Of a stretch of DNA of 64,000 nucleotides, positions 8,857 through 17,185 are shown one piece after another. The stretch is from Nocardia sp. NRRL S-836. GTDB lineage: Bacteria > Actinomycetota > Actinomycetes > Mycobacteriales > Pseudonocardiaceae. Location of the stretch: NCBI RefSeq assembly GCF_001279525.1, contig NZ_LGDY01000092.1, forward strand, positions 1 through 64,000, written 5' to 3'. The translations under genes and the position numbers were made by a program. Numbering within the stretch: position 1 is the stretch's first letter; each line of letters starts with the position of its first letter. The notes below the pieces were generated by a model. The model did no database searches. It worked only from the letters and a program-made list of their open reading frames with translations, and was not told the DNA's origin.

Positions 8857-8995
8857 CCTTCTATTCTGGTATTTCGGCCGGCAAGCTCATATAATGTTTC
8901 GGCCACGTTAGCAGCGGGACAGCTGAGATCCAGTGTCCGTGCCACAGCGTGGGACGTGACGCGAAGTTCCCTCGACGGAAGGGCTCACAACGGCT

Positions 8996-9946
8996 ATGCC
9001 ACTGCACATCGCCGTCATCGGCGCTGGACGTGTCGGTACCGTGCTCGGGGCGGCGCTGGCCAGGGCTGGACACCACATCACCGTGGTGGGAAGGTCCGCT
9101 CGCTCCTTGGCCCGCGCTCGACGCCTGCTCCCCGGCGCCACATTCGCATCTCTCGCCGCGGCCACGGACGCGGACCTCTTGTTGCTGACCGTTTCCGATG
9201 ACGCGCTCGTACAGGCTGCTCAAGAATTGGCGGACGCTGCCTCGCTACGAGTGGGACAAACTGTGCTGCACACGTCGGTCGTGCACGGGATGGGCGCACT
9301 CGAACCCCTTCGGCAGCGCGGGCTGCAAATCGGGTCGATGCATCCGGCGATGACGTTCACCGGTCAACTGACTGACCTCGACCGCCTCCCCGGAACCACT
9401 TTCACCGTGACTGCCGAACCCGACCTGCTCAAATCCCTCCGCCGATTGGTCGAGTGCGATCTGAAAGGACGTCTGCAATCACTCCGGGAAGACCAGCGCC
9501 CCCTTTACCACCTCGGGTTGGTCCACGGCGCCAATCATTTGGTGAGTCTTGTGAACGATGCTTGTGACATGCTCAGGGCGGCCGGCATCACCCACCCGCA
9601 GGACGTCCTCGAACCGCTTCTGAAAGCCGCACTCGACAACGCCCTCCGCTCTGGAGACCACGGGCTCACCGGCCCCATCGCGCGCGGCGACGTCGGTACG
9701 CTCGAATGGCACGCCGCGACCCTGGAGCAGACCCGGCATCCAGCAGCCGACGCGTACATCACGCTGGCCCACCGGACTGCCGAACGTGCCCACCACGCCG
9801 GCATCCTGTCCGACGTCACCGCCGCTCGACTCATGGACGCCATCGCGATCCGCCGGATCGTCGGGCCGCGTCAACCTGACGGTGGGAGAGGTGCCCGGTC
9901 TCGCAGCGACCTCGCCGCCCTCACCCCCGATCTCGATGTGCCATGA
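8996..9946 (+). CDS. Rossmann / DUF2520 reductase, possible alternative ketopantoate reductase
   Basis: A 316-residue NAD(P)-binding protein. The N-terminus IAVIGAGRVGTVLGAALARA (residues 4-23) is a classical GxGxxG dinucleotide-binding turn; LLLTVSDDAL and HPAMTF follow as in the Rossmann-like plus DUF2520 family, and the helical C-terminal half contains the family's VHGANHLVSLVNDA segment. In actinobacteria such proteins often sit with pantothenate genes, and a related type has been described as an alternative ketopantoate reductase (PanG). Here it is divergent from panB across 139 bases, so reduction of ketopantoate to pantoate is a reasonable inference, not something the sequence proves. 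The last 20 or so residues are low-complexity. Confidence 0.7.
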   Translation: MPLHIAVIGAGRVGTVLGAALARAGHHITVVGRSARSLARARRLLPGATFASLAAATDADLLLLTVSDDALVQAAQELADAASLRVGQTVLHTSVVHGMGALEPLRQRGLQIGSMHPAMTFTGQLTDLDRLPGTTFTVTAEPDLLKSLRRLVECDLKGRLQSLREDQRPLYHLGLVHGANHLVSLVNDACDMLRAAGITHPQDVLEPLLKAALDNALRSGDHGLTGPIARGDVGTLEWHAATLEQTRHPAADAYITLAHRTAERAHHAGILSDVTAARLMDAIAIRRIVGPRQPDGGRGARSRSDLAALTPDLDVP

Positions 9947-10077
9947 CCGGCCGCCAGGTCACCACCGGCGGCCGCACGTCCACAATGGAGTCCGGGACGG
10001 AAGTGCGGTGGAACCGCGCCGGCCACGGCAGGACCTGCTGCGCCATCAAAGCGCACGCCCGCGACCGCGGCACCGCC

Positions 10078-10977
10078 TCACGGCACCATCAGTCTCGGGG
10101 TGCTCACCACCGCGATCTCCAGCCGCGACCCGCGCACGTTCGCGGTGCGATCGGCGCCAGGCGCGGTGCACAGGACCAGCGTTCGGCCGTCCGGTCCGCC
10201 GAGGTCGCAGGCGATCACCATCCGGTCGCTGCGGACCCGGCCCGTGCTCTGGCCGTCGAGCGTGACCCGCTCCGCGCTGCTGGTGAACGGGCTCGCCACC
10301 CAGACGCATCCTTCCTCGTCCATCGCGGAGATCCCGTCCGGCATGAATCCGAGCAGTGCCGTCCGCCGGCCGGCCAGGCGCCCCTCCCGCAGGTCGTACA
10401 CGGACAGGCGATGGCCGAGCGTTTCCGCGACGACCAGCCGCTCGCCGTCCGGGCTGACCGTGACGCCGTTGGGGAAGCGCAGGTCCGCCGCCACCTCGGC
10501 GACGGTCCCGTCCGGGTCGACGCGGAACAGCTTCGCCGCGGGCACGTCCGCGGCGGCGAGCGCCCCCATGTCGCCCTCCGCCACGGCCTGCGAGTGCGCG
10601 GACAGGAACGACTCGATGTCGACCCCCATCTCGCTGATGTAAGCCCGGCCGTCGCGATCGACCCACATGTCGTTGAGGTCGTGGGCCACCAGCGCGGAGA
10701 GGTCGGCGTGCACGGTCAGCCCGTCCGGATCCAGCCGGAGGATCGTGCGGTCCGCCATGGACACCACGAGCAGGCGCCCGTCCGGCAACCAGCCGAGGCC
10801 GGACGGACGTCCGGGCACCTCGGCCACCGTCCGGACGTTCCCCGCCACGTCCACGGCGTGCACGGCGAGACCGTCCATGTCCGACACCCAGAGCTCACCG
10901 TCGTGCCAACGCGGACCTTCCAGGAAGGTGAAACCTTGCTGGAGGACGTCGGTTTCGGCCGACTGCGATCCCGTCAT
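10078..10977 (-). CDS. SMP-30 / gluconolactonase-family protein
   Basis: A 299-residue six-bladed beta-propeller of the SMP-30/gluconolactonase/LRE group. Signatures include FLEGPRWHDGELWVSDM (about 18-34, with the metal-ligand Glu of EGP), ALVAHDLNDMWVDRDGRAY (about 95-113, the N-D pair) and FPNGVTVSPDGE (about 166-177). Known members hydrolyse lactones or organophosphates using a divalent metal. It lies 163 bases downstream of the class I terpene synthase on the same strand, with GGGAGAG just before its ATG, so it may be part of that transcript and act on a lactone intermediate of the diterpenoid pathway. That link is inference. Confidence 0.8.
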   Translation of the reverse strand: MTGSQSAETDVLQQGFTFLEGPRWHDGELWVSDMDGLAVHAVDVAGNVRTVAEVPGRPSGLGWLPDGRLLVVSMADRTILRLDPDGLTVHADLSALVAHDLNDMWVDRDGRAYISEMGVDIESFLSAHSQAVAEGDMGALAAADVPAAKLFRVDPDGTVAEVAADLRFPNGVTVSPDGERLVVAETLGHRLSVYDLREGRLAGRRTALLGFMPDGISAMDEEGCVWVASPFTSSAERVTLDGQSTGRVRSDRMVIACDLGGPDGRTLVLCTAPGADRTANVRGSRLEIAVVSTPRLMVP

Positions 10978-11140
10978 GTTCGCTCTCCCGTCGCGCCGCG
11001 CAGAAAACGGTGGCCGTCGAAGTCGATGTTAACGGCCCGAACCCCCTTGCGGCCGTGTCCTTCCCGGACACCCGAACCCCCGGACCTCTCGGCGATTTCC
11101 ACCGTCGGCCCGGCGAGTTCGCGCACCGAACCCGTGTTGA

Positions 11141-12040
11141 TCAACGATGGGCCGGCGCGTCCGACCCCCATCCCCGGAAGTCCGCGACGGCGTAGAAGCT
11201 GAGCGCGCAGTCCAACTGCCGCACTATCTCCACCGCGGGCGCGAAACCGCCCGCGATGAGCTCGGCGAGGCGCCTCCGGGCGGAATCCGCCGCGGTGTGC
11301 ATCTCACGGAGCACCCAATCCGGCGTCACGTCGTACATCAGGACGTTGTTCTGGCCGTGTTCGACCCGTTCCCAGGAATAGGTGGCGAGGTCGTTGGCCA
11401 AGCGGACGGCGACCACCAGGTCGTCCATGGCCGACACCAGCGTGTCCAGCTCGCCGAGCAGCTCCGCGGCGGGCAGGGTGACCCAGCGGCCGAAGTTGGC
11501 CATCCAGACCAGGATGCTGTCCGCGTGGCCGAGGTACTCGCGCACGTCGGTGCCGACGGCCCGGCCTCCTGAGCGGGCCCGCCCGGTGACCCAGTCGTAG
11601 CGGATGCCCCGCAACGCCAGGTCGACCTTGCCGACCCAGAGATCGGAGAGTCGGGGGTGGACGGACAGGTCGTTCACCTCCCGCTGCCACGCGGCCAGTG
11701 CCACGAGGAGGGGGTGCACGCCGTCATAACGACCGGTGCGGACGATCTCCGCGCAGTGGCCGAGCAATGCGTCCAGGTCGGCCTGGTCGGTGATCTCGCG
11801 CTCGACCTCGTCGTCCAGTGCGTAGGTCCACGCGTACATCCGCGTGGTGAGGCGCAGGTCGTCGGCACTGCGCCACGGGCTGATGGTCGCCGCGGTCATG
11901 GCCATCGCCTCCACCGGGGTGGCGCGCAAGGCGAACGCCGCGGTCCACCGGCGGAGGTCGGCCAGCAACCGCAACGCGAGAATGGTGATCGGCGTGCACT
12001 GCGCGGGTGAGGGCAGGTCGTCGAACGGCACTGTCGTCAT
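11141..12040 (-). CDS. class I terpene synthase (probable diterpene synthase)
   Basis: A 299-residue, single alpha-domain terpene synthase. The first metal motif is the acidic cluster DDEVE at residues 76-80 in an aromatic-rich helix (WTYALDDEVE). The second, N-D-x-x-(S/T)-x-x-x-E, is exact: NDLATYSWE at 216-224. Such enzymes ionise an allylic diphosphate using Mg2+. The adjacent class II cyclase (13491) suggests that the substrate is a copalyl-type diphosphate rather than farnesyl diphosphate, as for bacterial labdane-related synthases, whose length (about 300) it matches. It is transcribed divergently from the P450/cyclase operon across 193 bases. The product cannot be predicted. Confidence 0.82.
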   Translation of the reverse strand: MTTVPFDDLPSPAQCTPITILALRLLADLRRWTAAFALRATPVEAMAMTAATISPWRSADDLRLTTRMYAWTYALDDEVEREITDQADLDALLGHCAEIVRTGRYDGVHPLLVALAAWQREVNDLSVHPRLSDLWVGKVDLALRGIRYDWVTGRARSGGRAVGTDVREYLGHADSILVWMANFGRWVTLPAAELLGELDTLVSAMDDLVVAVRLANDLATYSWERVEHGQNNVLMYDVTPDWVLREMHTAADSARRRLAELIAGGFAPAVEIVRQLDCALSFYAVADFRGWGSDAPAHR

Positions 12041-12140
12041 GGGTCGACCCTCTCAATGCGGGCGGTGTCGCGGTGCGACCGGAACCCCGTCATCGTCGCG
12101 CCCTGGTGCTGGAACACGGCCGCCCGGCGCGTCAGAAGTT

Positions 12141-12158
12141 CAACCGTACCAACGGTTG
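12141..12158. promoter_or_regulatory. palindromic operator candidate between divergent terpene genes
   Basis: CAACCGT-ACCA-ACGGTTG is a perfect 7-bp inverted repeat with a 4-base spacer. It lies in the 193-base gap between the class I terpene synthase (starting at 12040, leftward) and the first P450 (starting at 12234, rightward), well placed to control both. Its size and symmetry suit a TetR-type dimer, but no TetR gene lies in the cluster. Confidence 0.5.
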
Positions 12159-12233
12159 GATCGTCCATTGCGGTGATGGGTGGTTGAGTGTAGAAACAGG
12201 TCAGCTGGCAGAAAAGGGCGGGGGCACAAGGCA

Positions 12234-13454
12234 ATGGACGTGTTGAGCGAGCTCGCGCGCCCGGAGGCGCTGCTGGACCCCTATCCGCTCTTGACCCGGC
12301 TGCGCACTCTCGACCCCGTTCACCTGACGGCGAACGACGTCTACCTGATCAGCCGCTATGCCGACGGCCGCACGGTCATGGAGAACTCCGCCCTGTTCCG
12401 GAACCCGGAACCGGACGAGGTGGCGCAGCTCTTCCCCGCGGCGCATCGACATCGGTCGCAACAGCTGCTCCTGAACTCGGTCGCGCTGCGGAACCCTCCC
12501 GCGCACACGCGCCTGCGCCGGCCGGTGGCGCGGGCGTTCACGGCCAGCCGCATGGACGCCCTGCGGCCCGGCGTCGAGCGCATCTGCGACCAGTTGCTCG
12601 CCCCGGTCGCCGAGCGGTATCTCGACGGCGAGGTGGTGGACCTCAACCGGACGCTGGCCGTTCCACTGCCGCTCGCTGTGTTCGGCGAGCTCCTCGGGGT
12701 GCCCGCCGAGGACCGGGCCTGGCTGCAGAAGCTGGTGCCGTCCGCGCTCGCCGCGATGCGGCCCGACTCCGGCGAAGAGGAGTTGTGCGCCGCTGACGAG
12801 GCGAACTCGGTCATCGAGAGGTACTTCCTCGACCTCGCCGAGCGCCGGCGCAGCGACCCCGGCGAGGACCTCGTGTCGCTGCTGGTCGCCGTGCACGACG
12901 ACGAACCGGATGTGCTGTCCGCGGACGACCTGATGAGCATGTTGTGGGGGCTGTGGGCCGGCGGCCTGGCCACCACCACGACCGCGGTCGACTACGGCGT
13001 GCTGGCCATGATCGACCATCCCGAAGAGGTCCGGTGGCTTCGCGGAGGTCCGGCCGAGGCGCTGGCGTTCGTCGACGAACTGCTCCGCTACGAAGCGCCG
13101 GCGATGAGCACCGCGATCAGCCGGTTCGCGCAGCAGGACGTCGAGCTGTCCGGGGTGGCGGTGCCGAAGGGCGCCGACCTTCGAGTGTTGTTCCCGGCGT
13201 GCAACCGGGACCCGGATGCGTTCCCGTCGCCCGACACGTTCGACCCGTCCCGCAAGCACCTGCACCGCAACCACCTGACTTTCGGCCACGGTCTGCACTA
13301 CTGCCTCGGTGCCGCGCTCGCCCGCATGGAGCTGGCCGCTGTCCTACCGAAGATCCTCTCCCGGCTACCTGACATGGTGCTCCACGAGCAGCCGGCGTTG
13401 CACCAGGCGGTGCCGGTGCGGGTTTTCGTGAGCCTGCTCGTGTCGAGAGGGTGA
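12234..13454 (+). CDS. cytochrome P450, first of the diterpenoid cluster
   Basis: A 406-residue soluble bacterial class I P450. The I-helix segment WAGGLATTTT supplies the oxygen-activation threonine, the K-helix E-x-x-R is ELLR in VDELLRYEAP, and the haem loop FGHGLHYCLG places the cysteine ligand at about residue 357. The ATG at 12234 (reading MDVLSELARPEALLDPYPLL) is preferred over upstream starts because this is the usual P450 N-terminus. Thirty-six bases separate it from the ferredoxin-cyclase gene, so it is probably the first gene of a three-gene operon. It is expected to hydroxylate or otherwise oxidise the diterpene, drawing electrons from the ferredoxin domain encoded next. Confidence 0.9.
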   Translation: MDVLSELARPEALLDPYPLLTRLRTLDPVHLTANDVYLISRYADGRTVMENSALFRNPEPDEVAQLFPAAHRHRSQQLLLNSVALRNPPAHTRLRRPVARAFTASRMDALRPGVERICDQLLAPVAERYLDGEVVDLNRTLAVPLPLAVFGELLGVPAEDRAWLQKLVPSALAAMRPDSGEEELCAADEANSVIERYFLDLAERRRSDPGEDLVSLLVAVHDDEPDVLSADDLMSMLWGLWAGGLATTTTAVDYGVLAMIDHPEEVRWLRGGPAEALAFVDELLRYEAPAMSTAISRFAQQDVELSGVAVPKGADLRVLFPACNRDPDAFPSPDTFDPSRKHLHRNHLTFGHGLHYCLGAALARMELAAVLPKILSRLPDMVLHEQPALHQAVPVRVFVSLLVSRG

Positions 13455-13490
13455 CCCGCAGATCAGACGGCCGACGCTACCGGAGCTGAC

Positions 13491-15374
13491 ATGACGCGAT
13501 ACTGGCGGTTGTCCGTCGACCGGGACAGGTGCATCGGGTCGGGGCAGTGCAGAGCCACCGCGCCCGGCTCGTTCGAACTGGACGACGACCGGTTGGCACA
13601 CCCCAGCGAAGCTCTTGTGGAGCCGTCGGAGGACATCCGGTCGGCCGCTGACCTGTGCCCGGTCGGGGCGATCACCCTCGACGAGGGCCGGTTCGAGCTC
13701 GCTGGGAGCCTGATTCCACCTTGGCTCGATGCGGTGGAGAAGGCCGCGGAAGGTCTGCTGGCCGAGTTGGCAGCCGATGGCATGGGGCAGGTGTCTCCCT
13801 CGGTGTACGAGACAGCCAGGCTGGTGGCGACGGCCACGTGGCTGGACGGACACCCGGAGCGTGTGCGCTTCCTGCTGGGCCAGCAGAAGAGCGACGGCAG
13901 CTGGGGAGCACCCGACGGCTACGGTCTGGTGCCGACCCTGAGCGCCGTGGAGGCTCTGTTCACCGAACTCCGCCGTGCTCAGCGCCCGGCCGCTGACGCC
14001 GTCCAGCACGGCCTCCTGGTCAGCGCTGTCACCCGAGGGCTGGCCTGGTTGTCCGCATGGCTCGGCGAAGGCGGCGGAAAGCCGTTCCCCGACACCATTG
14101 CGGCGGAGTTGATCGTTCCGTGGCTGATCGGGGACATCAACCGGCAGCTGGGGCGGCTCGTCTCCGAACCGCTGCCCGGGCTGGACGCGTGGTCGGCCCA
14201 TCCGCCGCTTTCCGCACCGGCGGAGGCCGACGAAGCCTTCCTGGAAAGGATCCGCGGCTCGGTCCGGGTCGATCATGCCCTGCCGGACAAGCTCTGGCAT
14301 TCGCTGGAGGTCCTGGGCGCTGACGCGGCGCGCGCGGACAACGTTCGTCCGGTCAACGGCGCTGTGGGCGGTTCCCCGGCCGCAACCGTTGCGTGGCAAC
14401 GGACGAAGGGAAGTCCCGTCAGGACGGCCGACGACGTGCGCCTCTCGACCCGCTATCTGGAAGAGGTCCAGCGCAGGGGACCCGGACCGGTGCCCGGGAT
14501 CAGTCCCATCACCTCCTTCGAACGCGCCTGGACCATTTCGGCGCTGGCGACGGGCCGGATGGACACGCGGATCCCCCGGGAACTGGTGGACAGCCTGCGG
14601 CAGAGCCTCAGCAGCACCGGCGCCCCTGCCGCCCCAGGCCTTCCACCCGACTCCGACGACACCGCCGGAGTGCTCTACGCGCTGGCCAAGGCCGGTGACC
14701 AGCCTTCCCCGGACTGCCTGTGGAGTTACGAGGCGGACTCCTACTTCCTCTGCTTCCCAGGCGAACGGACGCCGTCGACCAGTACCAACGCCCACATCCT
14801 CGAAACACTGGCGGCCCTGGACACGGCAGACCGAACCCGTCGGCAGGACGCCGCGGAGAAGATCGCGGCATGGCTGCGCAAGAACCAGGAGCCGGACGGC
14901 AAGTGGTGGGACAAATGGCATGCCTCGCCCTACTACGCGACCGCGTGCTGCGCGCTCGCGCTGGACCGGTCGGCCACCCTGGGCATCGACGCCGTCGACG
15001 CGGTGGACGACGCGGTGCGCTGGATCCTGGACACCCAACGTGCTGACGGTTCCTGGGGACGATGGGAGGGCACCGACGAGGAGACCTCCTACGCCCTGCA
15101 CGTCCTGCTGGCCACTCACACCTCCGGCGACAAGACCCCTCTGACGCGCGCCGCCGCACGCGGCTGCGCCTTCCTGTTGCGCCAGAACGGTCCCGGCATC
15201 GACGACCGGGATGCGCATCTGCCGCGCCTGTGGCACGACAAGGACCTCTACGCTCCGATAGCGGTGATCCGGGCGGCGCGACTCGCGGCTCTGCACCTCG
15301 CCGCCACCGATCCTGATGTGGTGGCCGCCCTTCCCGAAAACGGCTCGGCACCGGTCTGGGAGGCTGCGAGGTGA
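13491..15374 (+). CDS. ferredoxin fused to a class II diterpene cyclase
   Basis: One uninterrupted 627-residue frame. Residues 1-62 are a P450-type ferredoxin with Cys14, Cys20 and Cys56 (CIGSGQC, then LCPVGAI); the missing fourth cysteine implies a [3Fe-4S] cluster. Residues from about 70 on form a beta/gamma-domain class II terpene cyclase: QW-like repeats QKSDGSWG (132-139), NQEPDGKWW and TQRADGSWG, an SPAATVAW segment (295-302) like the SPSATA of copalyl diphosphate synthases, and the catalytic acid motif DSDD at 387-390. Class II enzymes protonate GGPP to a copalyl-type diphosphate without ionising it. The cyclase part (about 560 residues) is of normal length. The SD GGAG lies just before the ATG; the stop overlaps the next P450 by 4 bases. 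Confidence 0.85.
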   Translation: MTRYWRLSVDRDRCIGSGQCRATAPGSFELDDDRLAHPSEALVEPSEDIRSAADLCPVGAITLDEGRFELAGSLIPPWLDAVEKAAEGLLAELAADGMGQVSPSVYETARLVATATWLDGHPERVRFLLGQQKSDGSWGAPDGYGLVPTLSAVEALFTELRRAQRPAADAVQHGLLVSAVTRGLAWLSAWLGEGGGKPFPDTIAAELIVPWLIGDINRQLGRLVSEPLPGLDAWSAHPPLSAPAEADEAFLERIRGSVRVDHALPDKLWHSLEVLGADAARADNVRPVNGAVGGSPAATVAWQRTKGSPVRTADDVRLSTRYLEEVQRRGPGPVPGISPITSFERAWTISALATGRMDTRIPRELVDSLRQSLSSTGAPAAPGLPPDSDDTAGVLYALAKAGDQPSPDCLWSYEADSYFLCFPGERTPSTSTNAHILETLAALDTADRTRRQDAAEKIAAWLRKNQEPDGKWWDKWHASPYYATACCALALDRSATLGIDAVDAVDDAVRWILDTQRADGSWGRWEGTDEETSYALHVLLATHTSGDKTPLTRAAARGCAFLLRQNGPGIDDRDAHLPRLWHDKDLYAPIAVIRAARLAALHLAATDPDVVAALPENGSAPVWEAAR

Positions 15375-16669
15375 ACCGGGCCCGGTGCGGCCTCGTCGTC
15401 GGCGGGTTGGCCTTCCTGGACTCCCTCACCGCCGAACAGTCCGATGTGGTGGAGCTGTCACGTCCGCCCGAGCGGCGCCTGCTGGTGGGCAACCCCGAAG
15501 CGATCGGACAGATCTTCCGCGCCGACCGGCAGATGCACCTCGCCGGCTCCGACACCCTCCGCCCGCTGGTGGGGGACCGGTCCCTGCTGTTCGCCAACGG
15601 AGACCGGCACGCCGCGTACCGCCAGGCAATCGGCCCGGAGCTGCGCGGCAACGCGTTGCGGCGCTACCACTCCACCATCGCCGACACCACCCACGCCGCG
15701 ATCAGGACCCTGGTCCCCGGATCCGTGGTCGAGCTGGCCGAGTGGACTCGCAAGATCACCCTCGACGTCATCGGCAGCATCGTTCTCGGCCCCTGCGGTG
15801 AGGACCTGCTCCACCGGTTCAGCACCTGGGTGGACGGCGCGCTCGGCTCGGTGCCCCGGACACTGCTCTACCGCTATCTCCGCACTTCGGCCGGACTGCC
15901 CTCACCGTGGCGCACGTTCCTGCGACGACGGGAGGTCATCGACCGCGATGTGCTGCGCTGCGCCCGCCCCGAGGGCCGAGGCGGGACGGCGTCCCGCACA
16001 CCGCGTGGAACTCTCGCCGGGCTGCTGACCAGCGGACGAGAGCCGCTCGGCCGGCTCGACGACGACGAGCTGCGGGACCAGTTGGTGTCACTGCTGTTCG
16101 CAGGCCATGAGACCACCGCTTCCGCGACCGCCTGGACGTTGTTCTGGCTGGAGCGTCACCCGCGGATCCTGGCCGACGTGCGGGACGAGCTGGCGGCCAC
16201 CACCAGCGAGGCCGCCAACGCCAGGGACGTTCCCCTGCTTGACGCCGTGTGCCGCGAATCGCTGCGGCTGACCCCTCCCGCCACCCTGGCGGGCAACCGG
16301 GTGCTCATCGAGGACTGGGAACTGCTCGGCCGGCCGACAGCGGCCGGTACCCGGCTCACACCCAGCATCTACCTGGTCCACAGACGGCCCGATGTCCACC
16401 CCGATCCGCAGCGCTTCGACCCGGGCCGGTTCCTCGACAGGCGGATGTCAGCCCAGGACTTCCTGCCGTTCGGTGGCGGGCTGCGCCGCTGCCTCGGCGC
16501 CGACTTCGCCATGCTGGAACTGCGGATGATCGTCGCTGCGGTGCTGCGCAGCCTGGAGCTGCGCTGTGTCAATCCCCGCCGGGGAGTTCCCCAGCTGCGC
16601 GGAGTGGCGATGGGACCCAGGCCGGGCCTGCGGATGGAGGTGCGGCGTGTTCGGGCGTTGCCGGCCTGA
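15371..16669 (+). CDS. cytochrome P450, second of the diterpenoid cluster
   Basis: A 432-residue P450 of a different subfamily from the one at 12234. The I-helix is LLFAGHETTASA (classical A-G-x-E-T), the K-helix ESLR in CRESLRL, and the haem loop FGGGLRRCLG with the cysteine at about residue 374. The N-terminus begins directly with a hydrophobic stretch (CGLVVGGLAFLDS). Its GTG start overlaps the fusion-gene stop by 4 bases, so the two proteins are translationally coupled. With two P450s and one ferredoxin domain in the operon, at least two oxidations of the diterpene skeleton are likely; no ferredoxin reductase is present, so a host reductase must serve. Confidence 0.9.
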   Translation: MNRARCGLVVGGLAFLDSLTAEQSDVVELSRPPERRLLVGNPEAIGQIFRADRQMHLAGSDTLRPLVGDRSLLFANGDRHAAYRQAIGPELRGNALRRYHSTIADTTHAAIRTLVPGSVVELAEWTRKITLDVIGSIVLGPCGEDLLHRFSTWVDGALGSVPRTLLYRYLRTSAGLPSPWRTFLRRREVIDRDVLRCARPEGRGGTASRTPRGTLAGLLTSGREPLGRLDDDELRDQLVSLLFAGHETTASATAWTLFWLERHPRILADVRDELAATTSEAANARDVPLLDAVCRESLRLTPPATLAGNRVLIEDWELLGRPTAAGTRLTPSIYLVHRRPDVHPDPQRFDPGRFLDRRMSAQDFLPFGGGLRRCLGADFAMLELRMIVAAVLRSLELRCVNPRRGVPQLRGVAMGPRPGLRMEVRRVRALPA

Positions 16670-16706
16670 GAGGATCGAGCTCTTCACCAGCCAGGCGAAG
16701 AATGCC

Positions 16707-16748
16707 GATGGGGCCGTTTCCGGGACATGTCCCGGAAACGGCCCCATC
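16707..16748. terminator. perfect 42-bp palindrome, bidirectional terminator
   Basis: The sequence starting GATGGGGCCGTTTCCGGGAC is a perfect 42-base palindrome centred on GGGACATGTCCC. It lies between the convergent second P450 and the KamA-like fragment and would form a 21-bp stem in either direction, although without a long U-tract. A degenerate copy follows the second KamA-like fragment (33713-33754) and a lone arm occurs near 6904. Confidence 0.75.
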
Positions 16749-16756
16749 GCAACCCG

Positions 16757-17070
16757 TCAGGCCTGCTCCGACCACCACTTCTGGCCGGTCTCACCGAGCG
16801 TCGAGATCGGGTCGTAGTAGGGGTAGCGGCGGTTCAACGCCTCCGGGTCCTCCAGCTCGATCCCGGTCCGGTAGTTCTTGGTCCAGTACGAGATCCCGAG
16901 CTCCCGGTCGTAGTCCTCCAGCTGGTGCACCCACCGCTTGCCGACGTACGGCACGTCGCACACGATCCGTGGCGTCGCATATCCCGGTAGGTAGCCCATG
17001 ATCGCGTGCTGCAGCTCCTGCGCCTCCACACCGACACCCGCCAGTGCTCGGCGTTGGGGATCATGTCCGA
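16757..17070 (-). pseudogene. 3' fragment of a KamA-type radical SAM gene, copy A
   Basis: On the minus strand the frame ending at 16757 encodes about 90 residues ending ...GQKWWSEQA, including CDVPYVGKRWVHQLEDYDR and SYWTKNYRTGIE. I recognise this as the C-terminal end of KamA (lysine 2,3-aminomutase)-family radical SAM proteins; the radical SAM domain with its CxxxCxxC is absent. Against copy B (33763-34080) there is a one-base deletion at about 17026 (CTCCACACC against CTCCCACACC), so the beginning MSDMIPNAEHWRVS lies in another frame. Both copies start at the same codon region and carry the same terminator, so the fragment was duplicated as a unit. Confidence 0.6.
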
Positions 17071-17185
17071 CATGAAACCAGAGCTCCGGGCGACGGCATT
17101 GCGGTGATCGACTACCTGGCTGCGAAAGCTGCTGCCCTGGCGCCGTCAGCAACGCCGCCGCGCAGGCGCCGCGGCAGATACGCGC

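Noticed and set aside
4895..16669. A bacterial gibberellin pathway (GRAS-like protein, ferredoxin, P450s, two terpene cyclases)
   Set aside because: The known bacterial gibberellin operon has CYP112, CYP114, CYP117, a dehydrogenase and a GGPP synthase in a set order. Here there are only two P450s of undetermined subfamily, no dehydrogenase and no GGPP synthase, and the GRAS-like gene belongs to a different operon.
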